A stretch of DNA of 64,000 nt from Mariniphaga sp. (GCA_019429205.1 JAHYIT010000006.1:17236-81235); one strand, 5' to 3'; positions 35,561 through 45,559 are shown, counted from the stretch's first letter. Numbers and translations: made by a program. Notes: generated by a model from the letters alone, not told the origin.

Positions 35561-36388
35561 ATGAAGAAAGAATTTTACCGGTATTTGTTGCCTCATTTTC
35601 AACAACCCGGGCAGGCTTATTTTATTACCTGGAGTTTAAAAGATGCAGTACCAAAAAAAGCATTGAAACGATACAGTGACGAAATGGAGAAGTTACGGTT
35701 GCAGATTAAAAGCTATGGTACAGCGAGCGTCATGGGTCCAGCGGGTGTTGCGGGTGCAGCGGATTCCGATCCGCTGATTAAGAAAATGAGCGGATCGGAA
35801 TCCGCTCCACCCAGAATGAGCGATTCGGAGATCGCTCCACCCAAAATGAGCGGTTCTGCCCCGGATAGCTATCGGGGCGCTCCCCCCGCAGGCGCTCCAC
35901 CCGAACTAAAAAAGCAGTATTATTCGCTTCGAAAAAAATACATAAAAGCGTATGACGAGTTGCTGGATAGCGATAAAAACCCAAAAATCAACCTTTCAAA
36001 ACCTGAGAATTTGCAACCAGTAAAAGAAACCCTGTTGTTCTGGAATGGCAAAAAACTGGAAAACTATGCTTTTTGTATTATGCCAAATCATATACACTGG
36101 GTGTTTCGTGTGTTTGAAAAAGATAAAAAAAATAAACCGGTTTATTTACAGGATATTATGAATTCGGTAAAACGGTTTTCTGCCAATCAGATTAATAAAG
36201 TGGAAAACCGAAAAGGAGCGGTTTGGCAAACCGAGAGTTTCGATACTACCATTCGCGATGAGAAACACTTGCATTATGCCATTGAATACACTTTGAATAA
36301 TCCGGTTGCAGCAGGTTTGGTAAAAAACCGGGAAGACTGGTCGGGAAACTGGTGCAGCGGGTGCAGCGGTCTCCGAACCGCTGATTAA
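35561..36388 (+). CDS. REP-associated tyrosine transposase (RAYT), Y1 HUH family
   Basis: 275 aa. Y1 single-strand nuclease of the IS200/REP class: FITWSLKDAVPKKAL at the start, HUH motif MPNHIHW (His177, His179), then KRFSANQINKVENRKGAVWQTESFDTTIRD and YAIEYTLNNPVAAGLV, where Tyr243 (or 239) is the candidate nucleophile. Residues ~57-115 (PLIKKMSGSESAPPRMSDSEIAPPKMSG) are not part of the family: they are encoded by at least three REP units in frame. The last residues and the stop codon (CSGLRTAD*) are also encoded by a REP unit. REP copies flank the gene. Likely the enzyme that spread these repeats; whether the protein with the insert is active is open. Confidence 0.85.
   Translation: MKKEFYRYLLPHFQQPGQAYFITWSLKDAVPKKALKRYSDEMEKLRLQIKSYGTASVMGPAGVAGAADSDPLIKKMSGSESAPPRMSDSEIAPPKMSGSAPDSYRGAPPAGAPPELKKQYYSLRKKYIKAYDELLDSDKNPKINLSKPENLQPVKETLLFWNGKKLENYAFCIMPNHIHWVFRVFEKDKKNKPVYLQDIMNSVKRFSANQINKVENRKGAVWQTESFDTTIRDEKHLHYAIEYTLNNPVAAGLVKNREDWSGNWCSGCSGLRTAD
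35758..35836. repeat. REP units inside the RAYT coding sequence
   Basis: AGCGGATTCCGATCCGCT (35758-35775), its inverted partner AGCGGATCGGAATCCGCT (35789-35806) and AGCGATTCGGAGATCGCT (35819-35836), each followed by the spacer typical of the flanking units (GATTAA or CCACCC). A more decayed unit continues to about 35900. Confidence 0.8.
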
Positions 36389-36487
36389 AAATGAGTGGAT
36401 CGACCCCGGATATCTGACGGGTCGCTCCATCCATAATGATCGAATTCCGAACCGCTGATTAAAAAAATGAGCGGTTCGGAGACCGCT
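36365..36487. repeat. REP cluster at the 3' end of the RAYT gene
   Basis: AGCGGTCTCCGAACCGCT (36365-36382) overlaps the last codons; it is followed by decayed units, a half unit CCGAACCGCTGATTAA near 36448 and a clean AGCGGTTCGGAGACCGCT at 36470-36487 with CCACCC after it. Confidence 0.75.
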
Positions 36488-36572
36488 CCACCCGAACGCT
36501 CTGTTGCAGTTTTTTTAAAAGTTGCTACTTTTGGTGGAACAAAATCATTTTGGAAAAAACTAACGTAATAAG

Positions 36573-38120
36573 ATGATGAAGCAATTGCATTTTTTTAATA
36601 CTGTCCTTTTTCTGTGGCTTTGCCATTTTGCAGTTGCCCAGCCATATTCATTGGAGGTGAGCATAAAAAACCAGCCCGATAACCCTGTTGTTTTGGGAAC
36701 TATCAAGGGCGATAAATTTACACCGCTGGATTCGCTTGTACTTCAGGAGGTGGCGGGTGGTTTGCCTGATGAAAACCATTCGGGTTCGCAAGGTTCTATT
36801 CAGCAGGTGACTTCGGGTCACCAGCTGAAGAAAGTAATCTGGCAGTTTCCGGAAAACTCAGTTTCCGGGATGTACCGGCTTGTTTTTGGTCAGACAACTT
36901 ACGCCCGCGTGATGGATGAATCGCCGCAGCAACTGGATTTCATTTTTAATAACGAAGATATTGTTTTTGAAACGGACTTTAAGGCGCCGCAAGATAGTCT
37001 GGTTGTTTTAAAATCGGAGGAAAACCGGTTGTGGTTTGATTTTTTGAAAAAAGATAAGGAACTTCAGAATCATCTGGATTTGCTGGAAAAGGAATTGGAT
37101 TATTTTCAAACGAGAGTGGCCGCTGCAAAGTCCTCGGCCGGAGCCGTTGCTGAAGCTGATTTGCAGGAACTGGAAATGCAGGCTGTGCAACAAGCCAATT
37201 CTTTCAACCAACTGCAAATGGCTCGCGACAGGTTCATTCTCAATACAGCAGAAAAGAATAAAGAATTATTGGCATTACGTTTCATCTCCATTTTTAGAGA
37301 ACCTTTTCGCGATGGGTACTTTTTATCTCAGGAAAGGAGGGAGTTTTACCAAAAGGAATATTTCCGGCACATTGATTTTTCCGATGAATCTCTCATCAAC
37401 TCTCCGGTTTTAACGGATAAAATTTTCGATTACCTGGTTACATACAATCAGCCCGGTTTTAACCAGGAGCAACGGGAAAAGGCGTATATGAAAGCGGTTG
37501 ATGTTGTGATGAGTCAAATTGAACCTGTGAAGCCTGGCAGCCAGGCCAATAATCCGGTTTATGAATTTATTTTAAATTACCTGGTAACCGGATTTGAAAG
37601 GCTGAATATGGATCATGTATTGACTTACATTGCTGAAAATTATTCCGGTACCCTTTGTCAGACCGACGAAAAAACCACGCTCGAACGGAAACTGGAATTT
37701 CAGAATATGAAACCCGGCGATTTGGTGCCCGATTTTACCATCAATGATTTGAGCGATGAACCGACGACATTATCGCATATTTTAAAACCACGCAACCTTA
37801 TTCTTTTTTATGCAAGCTGGTGCCCGCACTGCGCAGAAATACTTCCTCAGATTAAAGCCTGGCGACGGCAGTTTCAGGCTACCGAACTGGAAATTATCGC
37901 CATATCGCTTGATACTTCCAAATCAGACTGGCAGCAAATTGTTCGGGAAACCCGTTTCGATGAATTTTTTAATCTTTCTGAACTGAAGGGATGGGATGGT
38001 GAGGTGGCCCCAAAATACAACGTATATGCCACGCCCACCATGTTTGTCGTTGACAATAACCTTCGGATTCTGGCCAAACCACAATCTGTGAGTGAGTTGA
38101 TTGAGTATTTTGGAAAATGA
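36573..38120 (+). CDS. TlpA-like thioredoxin-fold lipid- or periplasm-side protein
   Basis: 515 aa with a signal peptide (to about residue 24). The N-terminal half resembles Bacteroidota DUF4369/DUF5106-type beta and helical regions (VLGTIKGDKFTPLDSL, then a coiled segment LDLLEKELDYFQTRVAAAK at 165-215). The C-terminal ~140 residues are a thioredoxin domain: LVPDFTINDLSDEPTTLSHIL, active site YASWCPHCAEILP, and the cis-Pro YATPTMFVVD. Probably a periplasmic thiol-disulfide reductase. Start could be the second ATG at 36576. The REP cluster lies just upstream. Confidence 0.85.
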   Translation: MMKQLHFFNTVLFLWLCHFAVAQPYSLEVSIKNQPDNPVVLGTIKGDKFTPLDSLVLQEVAGGLPDENHSGSQGSIQQVTSGHQLKKVIWQFPENSVSGMYRLVFGQTTYARVMDESPQQLDFIFNNEDIVFETDFKAPQDSLVVLKSEENRLWFDFLKKDKELQNHLDLLEKELDYFQTRVAAAKSSAGAVAEADLQELEMQAVQQANSFNQLQMARDRFILNTAEKNKELLALRFISIFREPFRDGYFLSQERREFYQKEYFRHIDFSDESLINSPVLTDKIFDYLVTYNQPGFNQEQREKAYMKAVDVVMSQIEPVKPGSQANNPVYEFILNYLVTGFERLNMDHVLTYIAENYSGTLCQTDEKTTLERKLEFQNMKPGDLVPDFTINDLSDEPTTLSHILKPRNLILFYASWCPHCAEILPQIKAWRRQFQATELEIIAISLDTSKSDWQQIVRETRFDEFFNLSELKGWDGEVAPKYNVYATPTMFVVDNNLRILAKPQSVSELIEYFGK

Positions 38121-38199
38121 ATAATTCTAAGATACTGTTTTGAAATAATATTTACAGAATTTATGCTGATATTTCAAGGATTTATTTGTTTTATAAATT

Positions 38200-38258
38200 A
38201 GACGCTTTCAGGTTATAAAAACGCTGAAAGGTCGGGAATCGGAAACCTGACAGCGTCT
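38200..38258. repeat. compound palindrome between convergent genes
   Basis: AGACGCTTTCAGGTT (38200-38214) and AACCTGACAGCGTCT (38244-38258) are complementary at 14 of 15 positions; the loop repeats part of the arm (ACGCTGAAAGGT). It sits between the convergent thioredoxin-fold and GH43 genes and may be a bidirectional terminator or a dispersed repeat. Confidence 0.6.
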
Positions 38259-38370
38259 TTAAGACCTGTCAGAGTTTAAACAGCTTAACACTTAAAAAAC
38301 GTCTGATTCAGTCCTATCATTTTGGTGAGTATATTCACCAATTATTATAATTTTTGCTGATTAGAAAAAC

Positions 38371-39342
38371 TTAATCCTCCAACCCGTCAATGGTTTTAAT
38401 AGTGCCGTCAGCATTGTATTCCAGTTCAACTACTTTAATGCTGCGTAACCAGGTTTTGCCGCCCGAAGGTTTGCTGTCGTGGTGAAACAGATACCATTTT
38501 CCATTAAACTCTACAATGGAATGGTGTGTTGTCCAGCCAACCACGGGTGTAAGAATTACACCTTTGTATGTAAATGGTCCGTAAGGATTATCTCCAACCG
38601 CGTAGCACAATTTATGTGTATTTCCGGTGGAGTAGGAGAAATAATACTTCCCGTTGTATTTGTGTATCCACGGCCCTTCAAAAAAGCGCCGATCGTGATC
38701 GCCTGCTTTCAAAGGTTCGCCGTTTTTATCGAGAATAATCACGTCTCGGGGTTCTTCTGCAAATTCCAGCATGTCGTCGCTGAGTTTTGCCACGCGCGCA
38801 GAAAGGGCCGGTTCATTGTTTTTCGGTTCGTGGCCGCACTCAATGGCTTTGTTGTTGCGGTAGCGCTGCAATTGCCCGCCCCAAAGTCCGCCCCAGTATA
38901 TGAAATAATCGCCGTTGCCGTCGTCCAGCACAGCAGGGTCGATGCTGAAACTGCCTTTAATTGGATTTTCCTGCGGCACAAAAGGCCCTTCGGGTTTATC
39001 GCCTACAGCTACTCCCAGCCTGAAAATGTCGTTTTTATCTTTCAGCGGAAAATAGAAATAGTATTTGCCGTTTTTGTATGTTGCATCGGGTGCCCACATT
39101 TGACGTCCGGCCCAGGGTACATCCTTAATGTGGAGTGCAACACCGTGGTCGGTAACTTTGCCATCAATAGAATCCATCGAAAACACATGATAATCGCGCA
39201 TGTCGAAATGGTCACCCAGATCATTTTCCGGGATTCCGGCATCGATGTCGTGTGATGGGTAAATGTAAATTTTACCGTTAAAAACATGAGCCGACGGATC
39301 GGCTGTGAACATGTTATCGACCAAATATCTCTTTTTTTTCAT
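38371..39342 (-). CDS. GH43 family glycoside hydrolase (xylosidase/arabinofuranosidase-like)
   Basis: 323 aa, no signal peptide, so probably cytoplasmic or very short leader. Five-bladed beta-propeller features: NMFTADPSAHVFNGKIYIYPSHD (base Asp in TADPSAH), MWAPDATYKNGKYYFYFP, SFSIDPAVLDDGNGDYFIYWGG (pKa-modulating Asp) and FFEGPWIHKYNGKYYFSYST (acid Glu in EGPW). Such enzymes release xylose or arabinose from xylo-oligosaccharides. Third gene after the GPH-type symporter and GH10 xylanase on the same strand (18 bp gap to GH10), giving import, depolymerisation and trimming of xylan. Confidence 0.9.
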   Translation of the reverse strand: MKKKRYLVDNMFTADPSAHVFNGKIYIYPSHDIDAGIPENDLGDHFDMRDYHVFSMDSIDGKVTDHGVALHIKDVPWAGRQMWAPDATYKNGKYYFYFPLKDKNDIFRLGVAVGDKPEGPFVPQENPIKGSFSIDPAVLDDGNGDYFIYWGGLWGGQLQRYRNNKAIECGHEPKNNEPALSARVAKLSDDMLEFAEEPRDVIILDKNGEPLKAGDHDRRFFEGPWIHKYNGKYYFSYSTGNTHKLCYAVGDNPYGPFTYKGVILTPVVGWTTHHSIVEFNGKWYLFHHDSKPSGGKTWLRSIKVVELEYNADGTIKTIDGLED

Positions 39343-39360
39343 TTTAAAGCGATTTAAAAG

Positions 39361-40500
39361 TTATTTAACTGCTTCTTCGATAATGGTTTGCACTACAGGT
39401 TTTGGTTGATAATCGCGGTCGAAAAGAAGCGGGTAATCGGTACGTCCGCGAATTGGCCAGTTGTTTTTCCATGAGTGATTATCTGTTACGCCCCAGGTAG
39501 TTACACGGCTAATTTTATCCTGATGTTTCAGGAAAAGCCGGAAAATTTCGGTGCAGGCTTCGTTCCATTCAGTCAAAATTTCTTCGGTAAAACCGTTAGC
39601 GTACGGGTTCATCCGCGACTCGTATTCGGCCCGCAGACCAACGTCGGCTGTTGTTTCCCGTGTGGGAAATGGCAAAATGGTCAGGTCGAATTCGGTTATC
39701 ATTACCTTAACTCCTAATTCAGAAAATGCAACAATACTCTTTTCGAATTCTTCCAGGTTGAGCGATTCCAGGTTCAGGTGTCCCTGCATGCCGATTCCGT
39801 CAATTTTAATTCCTTTGGCCTGAAGTTTTTTCACCATTTCGATCACCCCTTTGCGCCTGCCCTGATTGCCCATTCCGTAATCGTTGTAATACAGTTCAGC
39901 TCCCGGGTCGGCTTCGGCAGCAAACTGAAATGCCAGTTCAATATACTCTTCGCCGATAATTTCATAAAACTTGCTTTTTCTGTTGGAGCCATCTTCAACA
40001 ATGGCTTCGTTTAACACATCCCAGCCACGAACCCGTCCTTTGTAGCGGCCAGCAACAGTTGAAATATGGTTTCGCATACGTTCGATCAGAACTTCGCGAC
40101 TTACATCGTTTCCTGCCTCGTCAACAAAAAACCACCGGGGAGCCTGTGAGTGCCAGATGAGCGTATGGCCCACAATGTGCATGTTGTTCTTTTCTCCGAA
40201 TTCCACAAAACGATCGGGTAAATCAAAACTGAATTTTCCTTCTTCGGGTTGAATCCGTTCGCTTTTCATGCAGTTTTCAGCCACAATGGAGTTGAAATGT
40301 TTTTTTACGATTTGGATTGAAAGAGAATCCCGGCCTGTGATTTGCCTTTCGTTTAACGCTGCGCCCATATAAAATTTTCCTTCAAGCGCATCTTTAAGCG
40401 TTTTTTCCGTTTCAGCGTTGTTTGATGTACATGCAGAAAAAAAAGTGAACAAAATGGTGAAAGTTAGCATAATTCGGATATTCATAATACGATTCATCAT
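39361..40500 (-). CDS. GH10 endo-1,4-beta-xylanase, lipoprotein
   Basis: About 379 aa from the ATG pair at 40500/40497; the listed start at 40560 lies inside the upstream transporter gene. MNIRIMLTFTILFTFFSAC gives a lipobox, so the enzyme is membrane-anchored, likely outward facing. GH10 signatures: SIVAENCMKSERIQPEEGKFSF, VGHTLIWHSQAPRWFF, WDVLNEAIVEDG (acid/base Glu) and VMITEFDLTIL (nucleophile Glu). Cuts the beta-1,4-xylan backbone. Middle gene of the xylan group; 34 bp after the symporter stop. Confidence 0.92.
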   Translation of the reverse strand: MMNRIMNIRIMLTFTILFTFFSACTSNNAETEKTLKDALEGKFYMGAALNERQITGRDSLSIQIVKKHFNSIVAENCMKSERIQPEEGKFSFDLPDRFVEFGEKNNMHIVGHTLIWHSQAPRWFFVDEAGNDVSREVLIERMRNHISTVAGRYKGRVRGWDVLNEAIVEDGSNRKSKFYEIIGEEYIELAFQFAAEADPGAELYYNDYGMGNQGRRKGVIEMVKKLQAKGIKIDGIGMQGHLNLESLNLEEFEKSIVAFSELGVKVMITEFDLTILPFPTRETTADVGLRAEYESRMNPYANGFTEEILTEWNEACTEIFRLFLKHQDKISRVTTWGVTDNHSWKNNWPIRGRTDYPLLFDRDYQPKPVVQTIIEEAVK

Positions 40501-40534
40501 TTTTAAAATTAAGTGGTTAAATATCAGTACAAAG

Positions 40535-42007
40535 TTAAATATCTGCTTTCCGGCGTGCAATTAAATCCTGCTCAATCTGAACTTCCATTTTTTTATTGAT
40601 TTCGTAAAAGAACAGACAGGCAACACTCACCATAAAAGTAATGGTTGGAAACAAACTTACTGAAAGTTTAATTCCCATAATTGTTTCCGGTAGTTGTACC
40701 AGCAATTGTTCGTTGTACCCGAAAACAGCCAGAATTCCTGCAACAAAGGCGCCGCCAACACTCAGACCCGCCTTCAATCCAAATATCATGGCTGAAAAAA
40801 CAATAGCAGTGGCCCGGCGGTGGTTTTTCCATTCGGAATAATCGGCCACATCGGCAATCATAGCCCAAAGCAGCGGTATGGTAAGTCCGTAGAAGAAACC
40901 GTGTAAAATCTGACTGATAAATACCAGCGCTATGGATGTTGGGGCATAAAAAAGAAAAGCAAGCAGGAAGAGGGCAGACAGGAACAACCCGATGCCAAAA
41001 ACTTCTCTTTTCCCGTATTTGTCGGCCAGGCTTTTCGAAAAACCTATTCCTACAATCATGAAAATAATACCGCCGGCGTTAAACAAACTGAATCCCGATG
41101 TTGGCGCATCCTCGGGCCACTGAAATCCAACCATTCCCAGGTTGACCAGCAAATTGTTTAATCCATCAATAAATCCGTTAAATCCGCAATTGTTTAAGAA
41201 TTCGGCCAAATGTGGTTCATTCAGATAATATTTAAAATAGTAAACATACATTCCTCCTTTTAATGACAGAGTGATAAAAATAAAAATGGTAATAACAAGC
41301 ATGGCAATCCAGGGTTTGTTGCCAATCAGATCTTTTAAGTCCTGCTTTACGCTCGATTTTTGTTCTTTAGCCGGAATAATGCGTTCTTTTGTGGTTAAAA
41401 AGGTAATAAAAAAGAAAACAACCCCTGCAACGGCAAATATGGTCATGGTTTTTTCGAATCCGGCTACGCGATTGCCATCACCGAGAATGAGCACCAACGG
41501 GAGCAGCAAAACCTGCACAATAAACTGGGCAACCATTACCGCAACAAAACGATAAGATGAAAGACTATTCCGTTCGGCCATATCGCCGGTTATTACTCCA
41601 CTTAAGGCAGCATAAGGAAGGTTATTCGATGTATAAACCAGTACCAGGAAAATGTATGTAATAAAGGCATAGGCTATTTTCCCTTTATCGCTGAAATTGG
41701 GTGTGGAAAATGCCAGAATAGCCATTATCCCAAAGGGAATAGCAGTCCAGAGAATCCATGGGCGAAATTTACCCCATCGTGAAATTGTACGGTCTGCAAT
41801 GGCTCCGATTACTGGTGTGGAGAAGGCTCCAACCATCCCGCCGGCAAAAATAATAGCCGATGCCGAAGCTGGTGGAATACGAAAAACATCAGTGTAAAAG
41901 TAGGCTAAAAAGGTCATTAATGTTTGAAAAATCAGATTGGCGGAAAGGTCGCCAAGACTGTAGCCGATTTTTTCAATTACTGAAATTTTTTGTGAAGCTG
42001 GCTTCAT
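40535..42007 (-). CDS. GPH-type sugar:cation symporter (XynP-like MFS)
   Basis: 490 aa with about 12 membrane helices. The family start IGYSLGDLSANLIFQTLMTFLAYFYTDVF and the loop GAIADRTISRWGKFRPWILW are diagnostic of glycoside-pentoside-hexuronide:cation symporters, which import oligosaccharides with H+ or Na+. Position before GH10 and GH43 suggests xylo-oligosaccharides. First gene of its strand; it is divergent from the sodium symporter at 42226, sharing a 218-bp upstream region with no clear operator seen. Confidence 0.9.
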   Translation of the reverse strand: MKPASQKISVIEKIGYSLGDLSANLIFQTLMTFLAYFYTDVFRIPPASASAIIFAGGMVGAFSTPVIGAIADRTISRWGKFRPWILWTAIPFGIMAILAFSTPNFSDKGKIAYAFITYIFLVLVYTSNNLPYAALSGVITGDMAERNSLSSYRFVAVMVAQFIVQVLLLPLVLILGDGNRVAGFEKTMTIFAVAGVVFFFITFLTTKERIIPAKEQKSSVKQDLKDLIGNKPWIAMLVITIFIFITLSLKGGMYVYYFKYYLNEPHLAEFLNNCGFNGFIDGLNNLLVNLGMVGFQWPEDAPTSGFSLFNAGGIIFMIVGIGFSKSLADKYGKREVFGIGLFLSALFLLAFLFYAPTSIALVFISQILHGFFYGLTIPLLWAMIADVADYSEWKNHRRATAIVFSAMIFGLKAGLSVGGAFVAGILAVFGYNEQLLVQLPETIMGIKLSVSLFPTITFMVSVACLFFYEINKKMEVQIEQDLIARRKADI

Positions 42008-42225
42008 AGATTTTTATTAAAAGGTTTTTCAAATATAGATATGAAATTTATTTTTTTATTGTGTGCAAGATATAATTTAGATTGTAAATATTACAGTATC
42101 GGCTTTGTGATTTGAGTATTTTTCTGAGAAAAATTTATTCTGAACCCAAATTTTTGTTGTAAAATTGTGCGTTTGACTAAATAAAAACTTTAAATAATTA
42201 TAACCGAAATCTAATTGATTACACA

Positions 42226-44055
42226 ATGAAACTTACTGTTGTTGATATTATTATCATATTTGTTTACCTCCTTGCCACTGTATTTATCGGGTTAATTCTG
42301 AAAAAGGTTGCACAAAAAAGTAAAGCAAACTACCTGCTGGCAGGAAATAAACTGCCCTGGTACATGCTGGGACTTTCCAATGCATCGGGCATGTTCGATA
42401 TTTCGGGCACCATGTGGTTGGTCACTTTGTTATTTGTTTACGGTTTGAAAAGTATCTGGATTCCCTGGCTTTGGCCGGTTTTCAACCAGATTTTTTTGAT
42501 GGTATTCCTGAGCATCTGGCTGCGCCGTTCAAAAGTTACCACCGGCGCCGAATGGATAAACACCCGCTTTGGCCGCAGCCGCGACAGTAAACTTTCTCAT
42601 GGTGTGGTTGTGGTTTTTGCCTTAATCATGTGCCTCGGTTATTTAGCTTATGGTTTCATTGGTCTGGGTAAGTTTGTAATGATTTTTATTCCCTGGGAAA
42701 TTGTTGCGCCATATATTCCTTTTGAAGTTCCACTGGCTTACGTACCGCACATTTATGGTATTGTATTTACAATGTTCGCTGTTTTTTATGCTGTTTTGGG
42801 AGGAATGTCGAGTATTGTCTGGGCCGATGTGCTGCAATATATTATCATGACTATTTCAGCCATTTTAATAGGCATTTTGGCTATGAAAGCCATGGCAGTG
42901 GAAACACTCGATGTACCCGATGGCTGGCGTTCCCCGTTTTTCGGTTGGAACCTGAACGATTTGGACTGGCGCGGGATTATTGATGAAGTAAACAATAAAA
43001 TCGCCAGTGACGGTTATTCGCTGTTTACTATCTTTTTTATGATGATGGTGTTTAAGGGAATTTTGGTTTCGATTGCCGGGCCGGCGCCAACTTACGATAT
43101 GCAGAAAATTCTTTCGACCAAATCGCCTAAAGAAGCAGCCAAAATGAGCGGATTTGTTTCGGTTGTTTTAATGCCAATCCGGTACTTTATGATTGCCGGT
43201 TTTGCGATCCTCGGTATTTTATACTACGACAGGCTGAACCTTATGGTAGCCGGGCAAATTGACTTTGAACAGATTCTGCCTTCTGCTATTTCCGAGTTTG
43301 TGCCAATCGGATTTATGGGCTTGCTGCTTGCCGGACTTCTGGCTGCTTTCAACTCCACTTTTGCCGGAACTTTAAATGCCGCCCAGGCATACATTGTGAA
43401 TGATATTTACCTACGGTACATAAAACCCGATGCCACGAATATTGAAACCCGGAATATGAACTACATAACCGGTGTTGTGGTTGTTGTTGTAAGTATTATT
43501 TTCGGTGTGTTTGCGCAGGATGTTAACAGTATGTTGCAGTGGATAGTTTCGGCACTTTATGGCAGCTACGTGGTTTCCAATGTGCTGAAATGGTACTGGT
43601 GGCGGTTTAACGGTTACGGTTATTTCTGGGGAATGGTGGCCGGTCTCATCCCTGCACTTATTTTTCCCTACGTGTTTTCTGAAACGCTGGATTTATATTA
43701 CTTCCCCTGGTTGCTCCTGATATCCATAGCCGGAGCTGTTCTGGGAACTTTCCTTGCACCGCCAACCGATGAAAAAACCCTGAAAGAATTTTACAGCAAT
43801 GTCAGACCTTGGGGATTTTGGGGCCCCATTAAACAAAAAGTGATGGCAGAAGATCCGGCATTCGAACCCAATAAAAATTTTAAACGCGATATGTTTAATG
43901 TGGTAATCGGCACGATTGCCCAAACTGCATTGGTGGCATTACCCATATACATCGTGCTCAAAGAAACCCTTCCTATTTGGATTACCATAATTATTACCGT
44001 AATTTGTGGTTTTATTCTAAAGAAAACCTGGTGGGATACGCTTCCGGAGAAGTAG
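42226..44055 (+). CDS. sodium:solute symporter (SSS family)
   Basis: 609 aa, about 13-15 membrane helices. SSS features include GLSNASGMFDISGTMWLV near the start, GGMSSIVWADVLQYIIM, and LLLAGLLAAFNSTFAGTLNAAQAYIVNDIYLRYI, the region holding Na+ ligands. Imports a small solute with sodium. It heads the gene group containing GH130, Gfo/Idh and the epimerase, so a mannose-containing disaccharide is a reasonable substrate; this is inference from context. 57 bp separate it from the GH130 gene. Confidence 0.9.
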   Translation: MKLTVVDIIIIFVYLLATVFIGLILKKVAQKSKANYLLAGNKLPWYMLGLSNASGMFDISGTMWLVTLLFVYGLKSIWIPWLWPVFNQIFLMVFLSIWLRRSKVTTGAEWINTRFGRSRDSKLSHGVVVVFALIMCLGYLAYGFIGLGKFVMIFIPWEIVAPYIPFEVPLAYVPHIYGIVFTMFAVFYAVLGGMSSIVWADVLQYIIMTISAILIGILAMKAMAVETLDVPDGWRSPFFGWNLNDLDWRGIIDEVNNKIASDGYSLFTIFFMMMVFKGILVSIAGPAPTYDMQKILSTKSPKEAAKMSGFVSVVLMPIRYFMIAGFAILGILYYDRLNLMVAGQIDFEQILPSAISEFVPIGFMGLLLAGLLAAFNSTFAGTLNAAQAYIVNDIYLRYIKPDATNIETRNMNYITGVVVVVVSIIFGVFAQDVNSMLQWIVSALYGSYVVSNVLKWYWWRFNGYGYFWGMVAGLIPALIFPYVFSETLDLYYFPWLLLISIAGAVLGTFLAPPTDEKTLKEFYSNVRPWGFWGPIKQKVMAEDPAFEPNKNFKRDMFNVVIGTIAQTALVALPIYIVLKETLPIWITIIITVICGFILKKTWWDTLPEK

Positions 44056-44111
44056 TTCAAAGTTTCGCCGAAGACGTCCCTTCGAGAAAAGTTTAATGCT
44101 TATAGATTAAC

Positions 44112-45314
44112 GTGAAAAAACAGGAAAAAATGACATATTCAAAAAAAGAATTTGAGAAAAGGCTGCTTAACCTGAAAAAAGAGCACGAAAAATTGCTGAC
44201 AAGAAAAAATAAACCGGTTAAAAAAAATTACAACGGAATTTATTACCGGTATAAACGCCCCATTTTAACCGGCAAACACGCACCGCTGGAGTGGCGATAC
44301 GATATGAATTACAAAACCAATCCCTTTTTAATGCAGCGCATTGGTATTAATGCTGCATTTAACAGTGGTGCTATTTATCTCGATGGCCGGTACTTGCTGG
44401 CAGTTCGGGTCGAAGGCTGGGATCGCAAATCCTTTTTCGCCATTGCCGAAAGTTCCAACGGGATTGATAACTGGCGCTTTTGGGAAAGACCGGTTACCAT
44501 GCCTGAAACGGAAGATCCCGATACCAATGTGTACGACTTGCGACTTGTCCAACATGAGGACGGCTGGATTTACGGCATTTTCTGCGCCGAGCGGAAAGAC
44601 CCGTCAGCACCGAAAGGAGACACATCTATGGCCACAGCAAGTGGAGGAATTGCGCGCACTAAAGATTTGATAAAATGGGAGCGGCTGCCTGACTTTATCT
44701 CGCACCACGGACAGCAGCGGAACCTGGTTTTGCATCCTGAGTTTGTTAACGGGAAATATGCTTTTTACACCCGTCCGCAGGATGGCTTTATTGAAGTTGG
44801 TGGGGGCGGAGGCATTGGCTGGGCGCTTGTTGACGACATTACAAAAGCTGAAGCCCCGCACGAAGAAATCATGGACGAAAAGGTATATCATACAATAAAA
44901 GAATTGAAAAACGGGCAGGGTCCGGCGCCACTGAAAACTAAAAAAGGCTGGCTTCATTTGGCGCATGCTGTACGTGGCTGCGCTGCCGGTTTGCGGTATG
45001 TGCTTTATTTGATTATGACCGATTTGGAGGACCCCTCGAAAGTGATTGCACGGCCCGGCGGTTACTTTATGGCCCCGGAAGGCGGGGAGAGAACCGGAGA
45101 CGTTTCAAACGTGCTTTTCGCCAATGGCTGGATTTGCAATGAAAAAGATGAAGTATTTATTTATTATGGTTCTTCAGATACCCGGATGCATGTGGCTACT
45201 TCAAACATTGACCGGTTGGTGGATTATTGCCTAAACACGCCGGAAGACGGACTGCGTTCGGCTGAAAGTGTGAAAAAAATTAATGAATTGATTGACAGGA
45301 ATGGGAAGCAGTGA
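44112..45314 (+). CDS. GH130 beta-mannoside phosphorylase (mannosylglucose phosphorylase type)
   Basis: 400 aa. GH130 propeller: [94 protein letters not shown] and [29 protein letters not shown]. The long N-terminal helix ([20 protein letters not shown]) and the [15 protein letters not shown] part fit the GH130_1 group, which phosphorolyses 4-O-beta-mannosyl-glucose to mannose-1-phosphate and glucose. The downstream epimerase-like gene makes that substrate from mannobiose, supporting the call. Cytoplasmic. Confidence 0.9.
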   Translation: MKKQEKMTYSKKEFEKRLLNLKKEHEKLLTRKNKPVKKNYNGIYYRYKRPILTGKHAPLEWRYDMNYKTNPFLMQRIGINAAFNSGAIYLDGRYLLAVRVEGWDRKSFFAIAESSNGIDNWRFWERPVTMPETEDPDTNVYDLRLVQHEDGWIYGIFCAERKDPSAPKGDTSMATASGGIARTKDLIKWERLPDFISHHGQQRNLVLHPEFVNGKYAFYTRPQDGFIEVGGGGGIGWALVDDITKAEAPHEEIMDEKVYHTIKELKNGQGPAPLKTKKGWLHLAHAVRGCAAGLRYVLYLIMTDLEDPSKVIARPGGYFMAPEGGERTGDVSNVLFANGWICNEKDEVFIYYGSSDTRMHVATSNIDRLVDYCLNTPEDGLRSAESVKKINELIDRNGKQ

Positions 45315-45541
45315 ATAGTGAAAAAGTAAATTGTGAACGGTAAAAAGTGGGAAAGCTGGAAGTTGGATGAAGATTGAAGTTGAAAGCGAGAAGCGTAAAG
45401 AAAGGAGCAGTTGGCAACTTCGGGAATCTTCCTGATGGCCAGTGACTAATGACCAATGACCGTCACCGTGCATCCTGCAAACAGATTTAATTTAAACAGA
45501 ATTTAGTGAAAAATTTGAAATCGGAAAACATCTGACTACTT
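45315..45541. repeat. low-complexity spacer
   Basis: Purine-rich, word-like sequence (AGTGAATAGTGAAAAAGT, GGAAGTTGGATGAAGATTGAAGTTGAAAG) and a pyrimidine/purine switch near 45440 (GACTAATGACCAATGACC). It has no ORF of note. Similar in style to 27724-27835. Confidence 0.45.
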
Positions 45542-45559
45542 TTGGAAAAACTTAAATTA

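Noticed and set aside
38479-39255. 258-aa plus-strand ORF over the GH43 gene
   Set aside because: Shadow of a well-supported GH43 gene; cysteine- and phenylalanine-rich nonsense translation.
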